NCBI GenBank assembly: GCA_003569205.1
Contig: BGOK01000002.1
Coordinates: 124,001 to 188,000 of the forward strand
Direction: 5' to 3'
From: Verrucomicrobiota bacterium
GTDB lineage: Bacteria; Verrucomicrobiota; Verrucomicrobiia; Opitutales; UBA953
Length of the DNA stretch: 64,000 nt
Shown in pieces: positions 43,090 through 52,635 of this stretch. A program made the position numbers and the translations under genes. Within the stretch, counting starts at the first letter, position 1; each line of letters opens with the position of its first letter. Under the pieces are notes generated by a model. That model was given only the letters and a program-made list of their open reading frames with translations. It was not told the DNA's origin and searched no databases.

Positions 43090-44016
43090 CTAGAAAAGCC
43101 GATTTAACGTCAGAGTCAACAGGACCACTGGGAGGTAGAGAATCGACGCGAGAAAGAATGGTTTAGCGACCTCCGCCCGGCGGTGCGGTAACGCGAAGTC
43201 GAGGCTCAGCTTAAAGAACCAAGCCCCCGCCAGCAGCGAAACCCAGAGATAGGGGCTCTTGAAGCCACCAAGTTGCCCCGTGTAGCCCGGCTCGAAGAAC
43301 GTCATCGCGATCTTACCAGCGACAAAGATCATCGGGATAATGAACGCCATGGCCCAGAGCGAGGCGGATCGCCCGGAGGGGTCGTCGACGGTCGCAACCT
43401 TGAAGCCACCGCGGGCGTAATCGTCGCGGCACATCACGGCGAGGGCCATGAAGTGGGGAATCTGCCAGCAGAAAAGCAGGGCGAAGAGGAGCCAGCCCAT
43501 GGCGTCGATGTTTCCGTTGGCTTGGCCTTGGCCGAGCTTGGCGGCCGTGCCGATAATGGGTGGGATGGCACCGGGCAAAGAACCGACGAGCGTGCACCAA
43601 GACGTTACCGACTTAAGCGGCGTGTAAAAAAGAAGGTAACTGACGATGGTGGCCAGCGTCAGGAAGCCCGCGAGGGCATTGGCGCCGTTCCAGACGAGCG
43701 TGACGCCAGCGATACAGAGTACGCCTCCGAAAAGTAGGACGATGCCGGGGTGGACGACCTTAGCGGGGATGGGACGATGCTTCGTCCGTTCCATCCGCGC
43801 GTCAGCTTCGCTTTCCCACCACATATTGAGCGCGCCGCAACCGCCGGCTGCTAAGGCCGTGCCCACGGCGAGCGAGACGAGCACGCGGGCGTCGGTTAAG
43901 CCTTGTGGATTACTGCAAAAGTAGCCGGCCAGTGCCGTCAGGACGGAAAGGAACGACAACCGGGGCTTGGTTAACTCCCAGAGGGCGGCAGGAAGAGATC
44001 CAGCGCGTTCGCTCAT
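43090..44016 (-). CDS. ctaB: Protoheme IX farnesyltransferase (heme O synthase)
   Basis: A 308-residue inner membrane prenyltransferase with about nine helices that adds a farnesyl group to heme b. Polyprenyl-pyrophosphate motifs are NMWWESEADARMERTKHRP near residue 64, where the Asp-rich site carries Glu/Asp, and the second loop DDYARGGFKVATVDDPSG near residue 196. It lies directly after the heme A synthase gene. Both serve aa3-type terminal oxidases, but no oxidase subunit gene is in this window. Confidence 0.94.
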   Translation of the reverse strand: MSERAGSLPAALWELTKPRLSFLSVLTALAGYFCSNPQGLTDARVLVSLAVGTALAAGGCGALNMWWESEADARMERTKHRPIPAKVVHPGIVLLFGGVLCIAGVTLVWNGANALAGFLTLATIVSYLLFYTPLKSVTSWCTLVGSLPGAIPPIIGTAAKLGQGQANGNIDAMGWLLFALLFCWQIPHFMALAVMCRDDYARGGFKVATVDDPSGRSASLWAMAFIIPMIFVAGKIAMTFFEPGYTGQLGGFKSPYLWVSLLAGAWFFKLSLDFALPHRRAEVAKPFFLASILYLPVVLLTLTLNRLF

Positions 44017-44071
44017 GCACTTGTCGTGGCGACTTTCCTCAACGGGTTAAAGGTAAATCGGAGCGCCGCGC

Positions 44072-45022
44072 TTAGGCTTCGGAAGACTTAGCTCGGTGGA
44101 CCAGGGCCGCATGGGCACAAAGGGTCGAGAATAAGGCGGCACCTACTACTAGGTGGATGGTGCGAACGTGTGGATTGAGCGGCAGCACGATGCTCAGAAC
44201 GCCCAGCGAAATCTGGACGCCTAGGAGCAGGGCGAGGGGCACCCATCGACTGGCGCGCCTTTCCCCGGTGGCGGCGAAGATGAGCACCGCTACGCCGGCG
44301 ACGAGCGCACCGGAGCGGTGGAATAGGTTCATCAACCAGGGAAGCCCGTCGCCGGCCGGCAGGAAGAGTTCGGTGAGGCTTCCGCTCGTCACCCAAGAGG
44401 TAAAATGGTTCTGGCGCATGATTGCCCCAAAAATGATGACCGTGAAGACCGCAGCAGCCGCGATCTTGCCGGCGAGCCGTTCTCGCGGTTGGGCGGGGTT
44501 CGCTTGACGCCAGGCGAGCGTATGGCTGGCGGCGATAACGGCGAGTAGCGCGATGGTGAGTTGGGCATTGACCGCATGTCCGACGGCAAAACAGATGGCC
44601 TTTAGGTTACCATCTCCGCCGATGTTTAGTTGGTCGAGGAGGACGCGCAGGCCACCGAGGCCGCCTTGGAGAATCACGAGGCCGGCTAAGGCATAAGCCG
44701 CCAAGCGAATGCCTCGGCGCGGCTCACGTGCATAATGCAAGGCGGCGATGGCGAGGCAGAGAAGCCCTAGCCCGGTGGCGGCAAGGCGATGCGAATGTTC
44801 GGCGAATTTATCGATTTCGGTTAGCCAGCCCGGTGGGTTAATCGAGCCGTTCGAGAGCGGCCAATCGAGGAAGGCCATCCCCGCGCGGATACTCGTCGTG
44901 AAGCCGCCCGCTTGGAGTACGATCACCGTCCAACCGAGGGTCGCGAAGCAGAGCCATTTCAGCCATGCATCCGGCTGTCCCGAGTTCGCGGTGGCGGAGG
45001 ATGGGTGGGCCGACGTTTGCAT
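44072..45022 (-). CDS. ctaA: Heme A synthase (COX15/CtaA)
   Basis: A 316-residue inner membrane protein with eight helices that oxidises heme O to heme A. Haem-ligating or catalytic His residues are seen in EHSHRLAATG near residue 74, AVGHAVNAQ near 148, FHRSGALVAG near 233 and IHLVVGAAL near 288. The Cys pair found in the extracytoplasmic loop of Bacillus CtaA is not evident, so it resembles the other subtype. It is upstream of ctaB with a 55-base gap. Confidence 0.92.
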   Translation of the reverse strand: MQTSAHPSSATANSGQPDAWLKWLCFATLGWTVIVLQAGGFTTSIRAGMAFLDWPLSNGSINPPGWLTEIDKFAEHSHRLAATGLGLLCLAIAALHYAREPRRGIRLAAYALAGLVILQGGLGGLRVLLDQLNIGGDGNLKAICFAVGHAVNAQLTIALLAVIAASHTLAWRQANPAQPRERLAGKIAAAAVFTVIIFGAIMRQNHFTSWVTSGSLTELFLPAGDGLPWLMNLFHRSGALVAGVAVLIFAATGERRASRWVPLALLLGVQISLGVLSIVLPLNPHVRTIHLVVGAALFSTLCAHAALVHRAKSSEA

Positions 45023-45090
45023 CCCTCCATCAGACTTGCGGAGGCCGAAGGTGCAAATCCCTTTCGATGAAATTCACCCAATCGGGCGTT

Positions 45091-45504
45091 TTAGCGGCCA
45101 GCGACTTGACCGAAGGTGCGGATTTTACCGACTAAATTGGTGAGACCGTTGCGACGATTGGGGGAGAGGTGTTGGGTCACGCCGACCTCGGCCAGGAAGT
45201 TTGCGTCTGTGGCGGCGACTTCTTGCGGGGAGCCTCCGTCATAGAGTTCACAGACCAGTGCTGCAATCCCCTTGGTGATGAGTGAATCGGCGTCGCAACG
45301 AAAGCGGCAGACGCCATTCTCGACCGTCGGCACCAGCCAAAGATTAGAGGTGCAGCCCTCGACGAGGAAGGCGTCGAGTTTAAGTGCGCCGTCGAGGCCG
45401 GGCGCGGTCTTCGCGCGGTCGATGATATATTGGAAGCGCTCGTGGTGATCTCCGAATGGTTCCAGTTCGGCGATGAGTTGCGCACGCTTGGCGGCGAGGC
45501 TCAT
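45091..45504 (-). CDS. sufE: SufE family Fe-S cluster assembly protein
   Basis: A 137-residue SufE that accepts sulfur from the SufS cysteine desulfurase. The active Cys is in LVEGCTSNLW near residue 51, and the SPNRRNGL segment near residue 113 matches the family C-terminus. It begins five bases after the TPR protein gene on the same strand. No sufBCDS genes are in the window. Confidence 0.94.
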   Translation of the reverse strand: MSLAAKRAQLIAELEPFGDHHERFQYIIDRAKTAPGLDGALKLDAFLVEGCTSNLWLVPTVENGVCRFRCDADSLITKGIAALVCELYDGGSPQEVAATDANFLAEVGVTQHLSPNRRNGLTNLVGKIRTFGQVAGR

Positions 45505-45509
45505 GTTTT

Positions 45510-47297
45510 TTAGCGACCGTTGAGCGCTTCTTGATCGAGGTCCGGACGGGCCAGCGGTGCGATGGCTCGGTCGAGGCGCTCGGCCTGTTCCTTCGGTAGC
45601 TTCGCCTCGCTCCGAAGCCAGGAAAGGGCTTCGTGCCAGATGAGCGGCGACGGGCGGCGCATCTTCAGGAGTTCTTCCAGTTCCTCGCCGACCGATTTAC
45701 GTGTGCCGTAAGCCTCTGTCTGGCCAGCGAGCATCCGGGCACCTATGTAGTCGGCACGCAGTTGAGCGTAGCGGGGGAAGAGTTGGACGCCGGCCTCCAG
45801 CACGCGGACGGCGGCCTCGGTGGCGCGGATGCGCTTCAGGTGCTTGCCGACGGAGCGATAGGCTTCGGGACCGAGGTTCTGGGCCGTGAGGAACTCTTTG
45901 AGATAACGGTCACCGATGTTTCGGTCGCTCTTGCCGGCGACGTCATCTTTCTTCGGCCGTGCATGGTAGGAGATTCCGAGCAGGGCGTTGATGATCGGCT
46001 GGTTAGAGGAAAAGTAGCCACGGTCGGCGGCGTTCACTTGCTGGTATTGCGCGATCACCTGATCGGGCTGCTGTCCGTTCAGCAACGCTTCTAGGTGGAG
46101 GGCCGCGAACGTTGAGCGCTCGAAGCCGCGACTGGCGGAAGCTTCGGCTAAGGTGGAAGTGAGGCCATCGTAGCCGCGTTCAGCGGCGAAATTCGCGAGC
46201 GCAATCATCGCCCCAGCGTTGCCGGCAAAACGTTCGGCGATCAGTTGCAGCTCTTTTTCGTACTCGTCTTTAAGATTCAAGCGGTCGAGTAGCATCAACC
46301 GCTGGATATGCGGGAAGGGGGCCTTTTCATCGAGCGCGATGCGCTCGTTGGTCACGGTCAAGGCGACCTTGGATTTACCGAGCAAGATTTGGAAGCGGGC
46401 CTGTTGGGCGTAGAGGGCATCTTTGGCCGAGCCGCTAAAGAGCGATGTCTTGGATTCGAGCAGGCCGACCGCTTCCTGGGTCTTGCCCCCGTCGAAAAGG
46501 GCTTTTGCTTTGAGTAAAAGCCCCCCCACATTCGCGTCTAAGCTGTTAATATTGATGATGTTAACCGACTCAGCGTAACGGCCCACCCAGTAGAGGGACG
46601 TCGCGGCGGAGAGGGCAATGGTCTGGCGGGTAGGTGGGGGGAGGTCCTTCCCCCTTTGAAGTAGTTTAAGGCTTTGCTCGACCACCTCAGCGTCGCGCTC
46701 GCGGAGCTGCAGGAGCTGAAAATAACGATCGAGGTAATCCCGGCCGAGCGGGTCATTGACGTTAAGGAACTCGAGCCCATGAAGTAAAGTCTGGATACCG
46801 TCATCCGTCCGGTTGAAGTTGCTGTGTAAAATGTTGGCAAAGAACAACTTACCTTTTACATTACCCGGGCTGATACGGACCGTAATTTGGGCCAATTTAA
46901 AGGCCTCATCAATCCGGTTGGACTGCAGGGCCTCTTGCGCTTGGCCTAAGAAGTATTCGCCCACCTTGATGAGGTGCTCCTCGCGAATGAGGGCCGCCTT
47001 ATCGGGTTGATCTTCGATCCGGGAGAGGGCGAGCCGGACCCATTGGCGCAGAACGACGTCCTTAACTAAATCGGACTTTACGTAGGTCAGGCGGCTGTAG
47101 CGAAGAATCTCTTCCTTGGATTTGGTAATCGGCAGCCCTGCCAGGATGATGAACTCGGCATCGACCTCCTCCTTACTGTTGATCGGGGCGGCTGGCTTAT
47201 CTTTGCCTGCGGCCGGGGTGGGGGCAGGGGATTGGGCCCATCCCTGCAGGCAAAGGGCGCACAGGCTGAAGACGAGAAGCGGGCGGGGGGGGGACAT
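45510..47297 (-). CDS. Exported TPR-repeat protein of unknown function
   Basis: A 595-residue protein with a signal peptide ([21 protein letters not shown]) and then about 14 helical-repeat units of roughly 34 residues with TPR-like spacing (for example [50 protein letters not shown]). It probably acts as a periplasmic scaffold. The codons immediately after the start contain nine consecutive C residues (plus-strand G run at 47285-47293), so the start region could be phase variable. It heads the sufE-ctaA-ctaB run, and its upstream gap (47298-47470) is shared divergently with the ribosomal operon. Confidence 0.82.
   Translation of the reverse strand: MSPPRPLLVFSLCALCLQGWAQSPAPTPAAGKDKPAAPINSKEEVDAEFIILAGLPITKSKEEILRYSRLTYVKSDLVKDVVLRQWVRLALSRIEDQPDKAALIREEHLIKVGEYFLGQAQEALQSNRIDEAFKLAQITVRISPGNVKGKLFFANILHSNFNRTDDGIQTLLHGLEFLNVNDPLGRDYLDRYFQLLQLRERDAEVVEQSLKLLQRGKDLPPPTRQTIALSAATSLYWVGRYAESVNIININSLDANVGGLLLKAKALFDGGKTQEAVGLLESKTSLFSGSAKDALYAQQARFQILLGKSKVALTVTNERIALDEKAPFPHIQRLMLLDRLNLKDEYEKELQLIAERFAGNAGAMIALANFAAERGYDGLTSTLAEASASRGFERSTFAALHLEALLNGQQPDQVIAQYQQVNAADRGYFSSNQPIINALLGISYHARPKKDDVAGKSDRNIGDRYLKEFLTAQNLGPEAYRSVGKHLKRIRATEAAVRVLEAGVQLFPRYAQLRADYIGARMLAGQTEAYGTRKSVGEELEELLKMRRPSPLIWHEALSWLRSEAKLPKEQAERLDRAIAPLARPDLDQEALNGR
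47285..47293. repeat. Nine-base G/C homopolymer inside the TPR protein start
   Basis: Nine G residues on the plus strand (nine C on the coding strand) cover codons 2-5 of the TPR protein. A change of one base would shift the frame before the signal peptide, so the tract could switch expression on and off by slippage. Confidence 0.7.
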
Positions 47298-47411
47298 ACG
47301 AGGACGGGCATCATGGGAAACCCTCCCCCAATTGTCTCGCCCAAAAACGGGGAGGGGGAGGGCCCAGCCAGCACTCGAGTAAAGAAATCTTAAAACCTAC
47401 GCACTTTCCGC

Positions 47412-47439
47412 TTGCACGAGGTCTCCCGAACCCTATGCC
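47412..47439 (+). promoter_or_regulatory. Possible sigma-70-type promoter of the ribosomal superoperon
   Basis: TTGCAC at 47412-47417 and TATGCC at 47434-47439 are separated by 16 bases, roughly 32 bases before the rpsL start. Match to consensus is moderate; it is proposed from position and spacing only. Confidence 0.35.
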
Positions 47440-47470
47440 CAAACCCTCTTTTCCCTATTTCCTTCGGTCC

Positions 47471-47854
47471 ATGCCTACCATCAACCAGCTCGTCCGCAAC
47501 CCACGCGTACAACCCAAGTCCAAGTCCAAGTCCCCGGCCTTGAACAACTCCCCCTTCCGCCGTGGCGTCTGCGTGCAGGTCATGATCCGCACGCCCAAGA
47601 AGCCGAATTCGGCTCAGCGTAAGGTCGCCAAGGTGCGCCTCACGAATGGCCAGGAAGTCATTTCCTACATCCCCGACGAAGGCCATAAGCTCCAGGAGCA
47701 CTCCGTCGTCCTCGTCCGCGGTGGCCGCGTGAAGGACCTTCCAGGCGTCCGCTACCACATCGTCCGCGGTCCGCTCGATTGCTCCGGCGTCGAAAAGCGT
47801 CGTCGCTCCCGCTCCAAGTATGGCGTGAAGCGTCCGAAGGAAAAGAAGGCCTAA
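47471..47854 (+). CDS. rpsL: 30S ribosomal protein S12
   Basis: A 127-residue S12 at the decoding centre. The ATG at 47471 gives the standard N-terminus MPTINQLVR; the upstream frame is rejected. The streptomycin-relevant loop [16 protein letters not shown] near residue 40 and the conserved [13 protein letters not shown] near residue 85 are intact, with Lys at the classical resistance positions as in wild type. It is the first gene of the str operon. Confidence 0.98.
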   Translation: MPTINQLVRNPRVQPKSKSKSPALNNSPFRRGVCVQVMIRTPKKPNSAQRKVAKVRLTNGQEVISYIPDEGHKLQEHSVVLVRGGRVKDLPGVRYHIVRGPLDCSGVEKRRRSRSKYGVKRPKEKKA

Positions 47855-47886
47855 TCTCCGTCCCTAACTTTTAGCACACCCTCCTC

Positions 47887-48360
47887 ATGTCTCGTCGTCG
47901 TAAAGCAGTTAAGCGCGTCCACCAGCCGGACGCTCGTTATGGTAGCCCTCTGGTCAGCCAGCTCATCAATATGGTGATGAAGTCGGGCAAGAAGTCTATC
48001 GCCCAAAGCATCGTCTACGGTGCGATCGAGAAGGTTTCCGAGAAGCTCATGAAGGGCAACCCAGTCGAGCTCCTGCTCGGCGCCCTCGAAAACTGCCGTC
48101 CGAAGCTGGAGGTCAAGAGCCGCCGCGTCGGTGGTGCCACTTACCAGGTCCCGGTCGAAGTCAGCCACGAACGCCAAAACAGCATTGCCCTTCGCTGGGT
48201 CGTCCTTGCTGCCCAAGGCCGTAAGGGTTCCCCGATGGCCGAAGCCCTCGCCTCTGAAATCGTCGATGCCTATAACAATACGGGCAACGTCGTGAAGAAG
48301 CGCGAAGAAACGCACAAGATGGCTCAGGCCAACCGTGCTTTCGCCCACCTCCGCTGGTAA
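47887..48360 (+). CDS. rpsG: 30S ribosomal protein S7
   Basis: A 157-residue S7 that nucleates assembly of the 30S head. MSRRRKAVKRVHQPDARYGS and the GGATYQVPVEV segment near residue 84 are diagnostic. It sits between rpsL and fusA in standard str order, with gaps of about 32 and 39 bases and no clear Shine-Dalgarno sequence. Confidence 0.98.
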   Translation: MSRRRKAVKRVHQPDARYGSPLVSQLINMVMKSGKKSIAQSIVYGAIEKVSEKLMKGNPVELLLGALENCRPKLEVKSRRVGGATYQVPVEVSHERQNSIALRWVVLAAQGRKGSPMAEALASEIVDAYNNTGNVVKKREETHKMAQANRAFAHLRW

Positions 48361-48399
48361 TATAATTCCTCCTTTTCCGTCTGATTTCTGGTTCCGACC

Positions 48400-50565
48400 A
48401 TGGCTAAACTTTCCGAGCTCAACTCCCCGTCCCGCGCGTTCCCCCTAGAGCACACGCGCAATATCGGCATCGCTGCCCACATCGACGCCGGCAAGACGAC
48501 CACCACGGAGCGTATTCTTTTCTACACGGGCGTCGTCCATAAAATGGGCGAAGTGCACGATGGCACTGCGACCACCGACTGGATGGAGCAGGAACGCGAG
48601 CGTGGCATCACGATCACCGCGGCCGCTATTTCCGCTGGCTGGACGACCAAGGAAGGTCACTTCGCCAACATCGATCACCGTATCAACATCATCGACACCC
48701 CTGGTCACGTGGACTTCACGGCCGAGGTGGAGCGCTCCTTGCGCGTCCTCGATGGCGCTGTCGCTGTCTTCTGTGCGGTCGCCGGCGTTCAGCCCCAGTC
48801 CGAAACGGTCTGGCGCCAGATGAACAAGTACGGCGTACCCCGCGTTGCTTTCGTCAATAAGATGGACCGTACCGGTGCCGATTACTTCGGCGCCGTGGAC
48901 GACATCCGCACCAAGCTTAAGGGCAATGCCCACCCGCTCTTCATCCCTATCGGCCAGGGCGAAGACTTTAAGGGCATGATCGACCTGATCAAGAACGTCG
49001 CTTACGTCTACGACGAGACCGACCCGAAGGGAATGAAGTTCGACACGGTCGAAATCCCTGAAGGCCAGAAGAAGGAAGCCGCTGAATGGCGCACCAAGCT
49101 CGTCGAAGGCCTTGCTGACTTCGACGACGTTCTCGCCGCGAAGTACCTCGACGGCCAAGAAGTGACCATCGAGGAGATGCGCACTGGCATCCGTAAGGCC
49201 ACCCTGTCCCTCAACTTTATCGGCGTCATCCCTGGTTCTGCTTTCAAGAACAAGGGTGTGCAGATGCTCCTCGACTGCGTTGTCGACTTCCTCCCGTCCC
49301 CAGTCGACATGCGCCCCCAGAAGGCGTTCACCGACGGTGGTGACACGGAAATCACGATTGGTCCAGACGACAAGGCCAAGGTCACCGGCCTCTGCTTCAA
49401 GCTTTGGTCCGACCCCCACGTCGGCCAGCTGGTCTTCTACCGTGTGTACCGTGGACAGCTTAAGAAGGGCGAAGCCCTCTACAACCCGCGCACCCGCAAG
49501 AACGAACGCGTCTCCCGCATCGTGCTGCTCCGTGCGATGGACCGCGAAGAAATCGACGTCGCCTATTCGGGTGACATCTGCGCCATCATCGGCCCGAAGG
49601 ATATCGCCACCGGCGACACGCTGACCGCCGAAGACGACTTGATTCTCGAAAAGACCACCTTCGCTGAGCCGGTAATCTCGATGTCGATCGAGCCGAACTC
49701 GAAGGGTGACCAAGAACGTCTCTCGCTCGGCTTGCAGCGCCTCGCTCAAGAAGACCCGACTTTCCGCGTGACCTCTAATCCTGAGACGGGCCAGACCCTC
49801 ATCTCGGGCATGGGCGAGCTCCACCTCGAAATCATCGTCGACCGTCTGAAGCGCGAATTCCGCGTCGAAGCGAAGTCCGGTAAGCCACAGATTTCCTACC
49901 GCGAAACCATCACGGCCAAGGCCGAAGGCGTGGGCAAGTTCATCCGCCAGTCCGGTGGTAAGGGTCAGTATGGCCACGTTGAGATTAAACTCGAACCAAA
50001 CCCTGGCTCGGCCCGTTTGCCTGGCGTTCCTGGCGAAGAAATCATCAACGAAATTGTGGGTGGCGTCATCCCCAAGGAATTCATCAAGCCGACCATCGAA
50101 GGCATCAAGGATGCCGCGAAGAATGGCACCATCGCCGGCTACCCGGTCATCGATTTCAAGGTCAGCATCGTCTTCGGTTCCTACCACGAAGTGGACTCGA
50201 ACGAAATGGCCTTCAAGATGGCTGGCATCTTCGCGTTTAAGGACGCCATGAAGGATGCTAAGCCTCAGCTCCTTGAGCCCGTTATGAAGGTCGAAGTCGT
50301 GACCCCGGAAGAATACCAGGGTGACATCATGGGTGACTTGAACCGTCGCCGTGGCCAGATCCAAGGCATGGAAACCAAGATGGGCCTCTGCAACATCGAG
50401 GCTCGCGTCCCGCTCGCCGAAATGTTCGGCTATTCGACTGACGTCCGTTCCCTCTCCAAGGGCCGCGCCTCCTACTCTATGGAGCCAGCCACTTACGAGC
50501 GGGTTCCTGAACAGATCCTCAAGCAGGTCGTCGAGACATCCTCGCGCGCCCCTGCCCGCACCTAA
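48400..50565 (+). CDS. fusA: Elongation factor G
   Basis: A 721-residue translocase GTPase. P-loop AHIDAGKTT lies near residue 26, the switch [10 protein letters not shown] near residue 98, and NKMD near residue 152. The G', III, IV and V domains are full length. It is slightly longer than E. coli EF-G (704), mainly through short insertions. tuf normally follows fusA in many bacteria but here rpsJ comes next after 21 bases. Confidence 0.98.
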   Translation: MAKLSELNSPSRAFPLEHTRNIGIAAHIDAGKTTTTERILFYTGVVHKMGEVHDGTATTDWMEQERERGITITAAAISAGWTTKEGHFANIDHRINIIDTPGHVDFTAEVERSLRVLDGAVAVFCAVAGVQPQSETVWRQMNKYGVPRVAFVNKMDRTGADYFGAVDDIRTKLKGNAHPLFIPIGQGEDFKGMIDLIKNVAYVYDETDPKGMKFDTVEIPEGQKKEAAEWRTKLVEGLADFDDVLAAKYLDGQEVTIEEMRTGIRKATLSLNFIGVIPGSAFKNKGVQMLLDCVVDFLPSPVDMRPQKAFTDGGDTEITIGPDDKAKVTGLCFKLWSDPHVGQLVFYRVYRGQLKKGEALYNPRTRKNERVSRIVLLRAMDREEIDVAYSGDICAIIGPKDIATGDTLTAEDDLILEKTTFAEPVISMSIEPNSKGDQERLSLGLQRLAQEDPTFRVTSNPETGQTLISGMGELHLEIIVDRLKREFRVEAKSGKPQISYRETITAKAEGVGKFIRQSGGKGQYGHVEIKLEPNPGSARLPGVPGEEIINEIVGGVIPKEFIKPTIEGIKDAAKNGTIAGYPVIDFKVSIVFGSYHEVDSNEMAFKMAGIFAFKDAMKDAKPQLLEPVMKVEVVTPEEYQGDIMGDLNRRRGQIQGMETKMGLCNIEARVPLAEMFGYSTDVRSLSKGRASYSMEPATYERVPEQILKQVVETSSRAPART

Positions 50566-50586
50566 CCCCCCACACTTCCTCCCAAG

Positions 50587-50898
50587 ATGGCCAGCAAAAC
50601 CAAGATTCGTATTAAGCTTAAGGGCTTCGATTACCGCATGGTGGATCACTCCGCCAACGAGATCGTCGACACCGCCAAGCGTACCGGCGCCCGTGTTTCG
50701 GGTCCGATTGTTCTCCCGACCTCGATTGAGCGTCTCACCGTTAATCGTTCCCCGCACGTCGACAAGAAGTCGATGGACCAGTTCGAGATCCGCACGCACA
50801 AGCGCCTGATCGAAATCATCGATCCGAACTCCCAGACGGTGGATGAGCTGCGTAAGCTCAACATGCCCTCCGGCGTGAATTTCAACATCATCGCCTAA
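50587..50898 (+). CDS. rpsJ: 30S ribosomal protein S10
   Basis: A 103-residue S10, also known as NusE in antitermination. [18 protein letters not shown] at the start, [24 protein letters not shown] centrally (in parts) and the C-terminal PSGVNFNII are standard. It starts the S10 gene block and is followed by an unusually long, structured 140-base spacer before rplC. Confidence 0.97.
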   Translation: MASKTKIRIKLKGFDYRMVDHSANEIVDTAKRTGARVSGPIVLPTSIERLTVNRSPHVDKKSMDQFEIRTHKRLIEIIDPNSQTVDELRKLNMPSGVNFNIIA

Positions 50899-51038
50899 CC
50901 CTCACCTTCAACCTCAACCCCCAAAGCAGGCGCCACGCGACCCTACGACAGGACCAAGATTCCGCAAGGACATCCAAAGCCTAACGCAGGTCATCACTGA
51001 CCTAAAGATTCCGCAAGGAATCACCTGCCTCTTAGAAA
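50899..51038 (+). promoter_or_regulatory. Structured spacer before rplC, possible ribosomal-protein leader
   Basis: Three local hairpins are visible. GATTCC-GCAA-GGAATC at 51007-51022 is a perfect 6-bp stem with a GNRA tetraloop. A bulged copy of it lies at 50958-50974. AGGTCA-TCAC-TGACCT is at 50988-51003. A competing long-range stem GCAGGT (50986-50991) with ACCTGC (51023-51028) overlaps the second hairpin and covers the region where a ribosome would bind, 10-16 bases before the rplC ATG at 51039. The two folds are mutually exclusive, which suggests a switch. Confidence 0.55.
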
Positions 51039-51671
51039 ATGAAGCACCAACTACTCGGTAAGAAAATCGGAATGACCCAGGTATACGACGGGGAAAATAA
51101 CCTCGTCCCTGTTACGGTCGTCCAAGCTGGCCCTTGTCCCGTGACACAGGTCAAGACCGTCCTCAGCGACGGCTACAACGCCGTCCAGATCGGCTTTGGC
51201 GAACAGAAGGAGAGCCGTCTCTCGGGCGGCGAACTCGGCCACCTTAAGAAAGCCGGCGTCACTCCGGTCAGTCACCTCCAGGAAATCCGCCTCTCGGCCG
51301 CCCCTGAAGTCAAGGTTGGCGACATCTTCACCGTTGAGAAGTTCACCGTCGGCCAGATGGTCGACGTCATCGGCACCGTCAAGGGCCGCGGCTTCCAAGG
51401 CGTCATGAAGCGCCACGACATGGATGGTCAGCCTGACTCCCACGGTCACATGATGCACCGCCGTATCGGCTCGATCGGTATGCGTCAGACCCCTGGTCAC
51501 GTCTTTAAGGGTAAGCGCATGCCGGGCCATATGGGCTCCGTCCAGCGCACCGTCCAAAACCTTCGCGTCGTGCAAGTGCTCGCCGAGAAGAATCTCCTCC
51601 TCATCAAGGGCAGCTTCCCCGGTGCCAACGGCGAGCTTGTGCTCGTTCGTCCTGCCAAGAAGTCCAAGTAA
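51039..51671 (+). CDS. rplC: 50S ribosomal protein L3
   Basis: A 210-residue L3 near the peptidyl transferase centre. KKIGMTQVYDGENNLVPVT at the N-terminus and the conserved loop RHDMDGQPDSHGHMMHRRIG-type region near residue 125 (quoted in part) are standard; the Gln corresponding to the methylated Gln is plausible. It follows the structured spacer and precedes rplD. Confidence 0.97.
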   Translation: MKHQLLGKKIGMTQVYDGENNLVPVTVVQAGPCPVTQVKTVLSDGYNAVQIGFGEQKESRLSGGELGHLKKAGVTPVSHLQEIRLSAAPEVKVGDIFTVEKFTVGQMVDVIGTVKGRGFQGVMKRHDMDGQPDSHGHMMHRRIGSIGMRQTPGHVFKGKRMPGHMGSVQRTVQNLRVVQVLAEKNLLLIKGSFPGANGELVLVRPAKKSK

Positions 51672-51693
51672 CCCCTAACGTACGTACGCAGCC

Positions 51694-52320
51694 ATGAAGC
51701 TCAAAGTTTATAAGTCCGACGGTTCCTCCTTCTCGGAGAAGGAATTCGACATCACTTCCTTCGAAGGCGACAAGGGTGTCGCTCTCCTGAAGCAGGTCAT
51801 CGTCTCCTACCAGGCCAACAAGCGCCAGGGTACTTCCAAGACCAAGGACTACGGCGAAGTCGCCGGTTCTGGTAAGAAGATGCTCCCGCAGAAGGGCTCC
51901 GGCGGTTCCCGCCACGGCGACAAGCGCGCCCCTCAGCTCTACAAGGGTGGTATCGTCTTCGGCCCTCGCCCTCGCGATTGGTCCAAGACCATCACCGTGC
52001 AGGCCAAGAAGATCGCTCTCCAGCGTGCCCTCTTCGACCTCGCCACCGACGGCGGCCTTGCCGTTATCGAGCGCTTCGAAGTCGCTAAACCTAAGACCGC
52101 CCTGTTCGTGAAGGTGCTCAAGAACGTCAGCCCTGAAGGCAAGCGCCTCCTGGTCGTCGACAGCACCTGGAGCGAGCCGGTTCTCCGTGCGAGCCGCAAC
52201 ATCAGCCGCGCGCTGTTCTCCAATTCCTCCAACCTGAACGCCCTCGACCTCGTCAAGACCCCCCGCGTCCTGATCACCCTCGAAGGTCTCACCAAGGTGC
52301 TTGAGCGCACTAAGAACTAA
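51694..52320 (+). CDS. rplD: 50S ribosomal protein L4
   Basis: A 208-residue L4. The extended tunnel loop KKMLPQKGSGGSRHGDKRAP near residue 67 and GPRPRDWSK after it are diagnostic. In E. coli L4 represses its own operon by binding the S10 leader; whether it acts on the spacer at 50899-51038 here is unknown. Confidence 0.97.
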   Translation: MKLKVYKSDGSSFSEKEFDITSFEGDKGVALLKQVIVSYQANKRQGTSKTKDYGEVAGSGKKMLPQKGSGGSRHGDKRAPQLYKGGIVFGPRPRDWSKTITVQAKKIALQRALFDLATDGGLAVIERFEVAKPKTALFVKVLKNVSPEGKRLLVVDSTWSEPVLRASRNISRALFSNSSNLNALDLVKTPRVLITLEGLTKVLERTKN

Positions 52321-52327
52321 TCGAACA

Positions 52328-52615
52328 ATGAAGCCCGCTTCCGAAATCATCAGCCGCCCAATCCTCACGGAAAAGGCCTCCGGCTTAGCTGAAGCCAACA
52401 AGTACGTCTTCGAAATCCTGCCCGGCTGTGACCGCGCCCAGGTGAAGACCGCCATCGAGGCCGCCTTCAAGGTGACCGTCCTCAAGGTGAACATCCTGAT
52501 CCGCAAGGGCAAGATGCGCCGTAGCCGCCTCAGCGGTGGCTCGGTCTACCAAGAGACCCGTTCGCGTCGTGCCATCGTCACCCTGAAGAAGGGCGACGTC
52601 ATCTCCCTCGCCTAA
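52328..52615 (+). CDS. rplW: 50S ribosomal protein L23
   Basis: A 95-residue L23 at the polypeptide exit, docking site for trigger factor and SRP. The ATG at 52328 gives MKPASEIISRPILTEKA; the earlier in-frame Met is rejected because it overlaps rplD. VNVLI-type KVNILIRKGKMRR near residue 55 is standard. Confidence 0.96.
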   Translation: MKPASEIISRPILTEKASGLAEANKYVFEILPGCDRAQVKTAIEAAFKVTVLKVNILIRKGKMRRSRLSGGSVYQETRSRRAIVTLKKGDVISLA

Positions 52616-52635
52616 TTTTCGGAGTAGACACCGCC

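Noticed and set aside
48445-50799. Open frame of 784 codons antisense to fusA
   Set aside because: It mirrors the codon bias of fusA and rpsJ, matches no family and covers two highly conserved genes.
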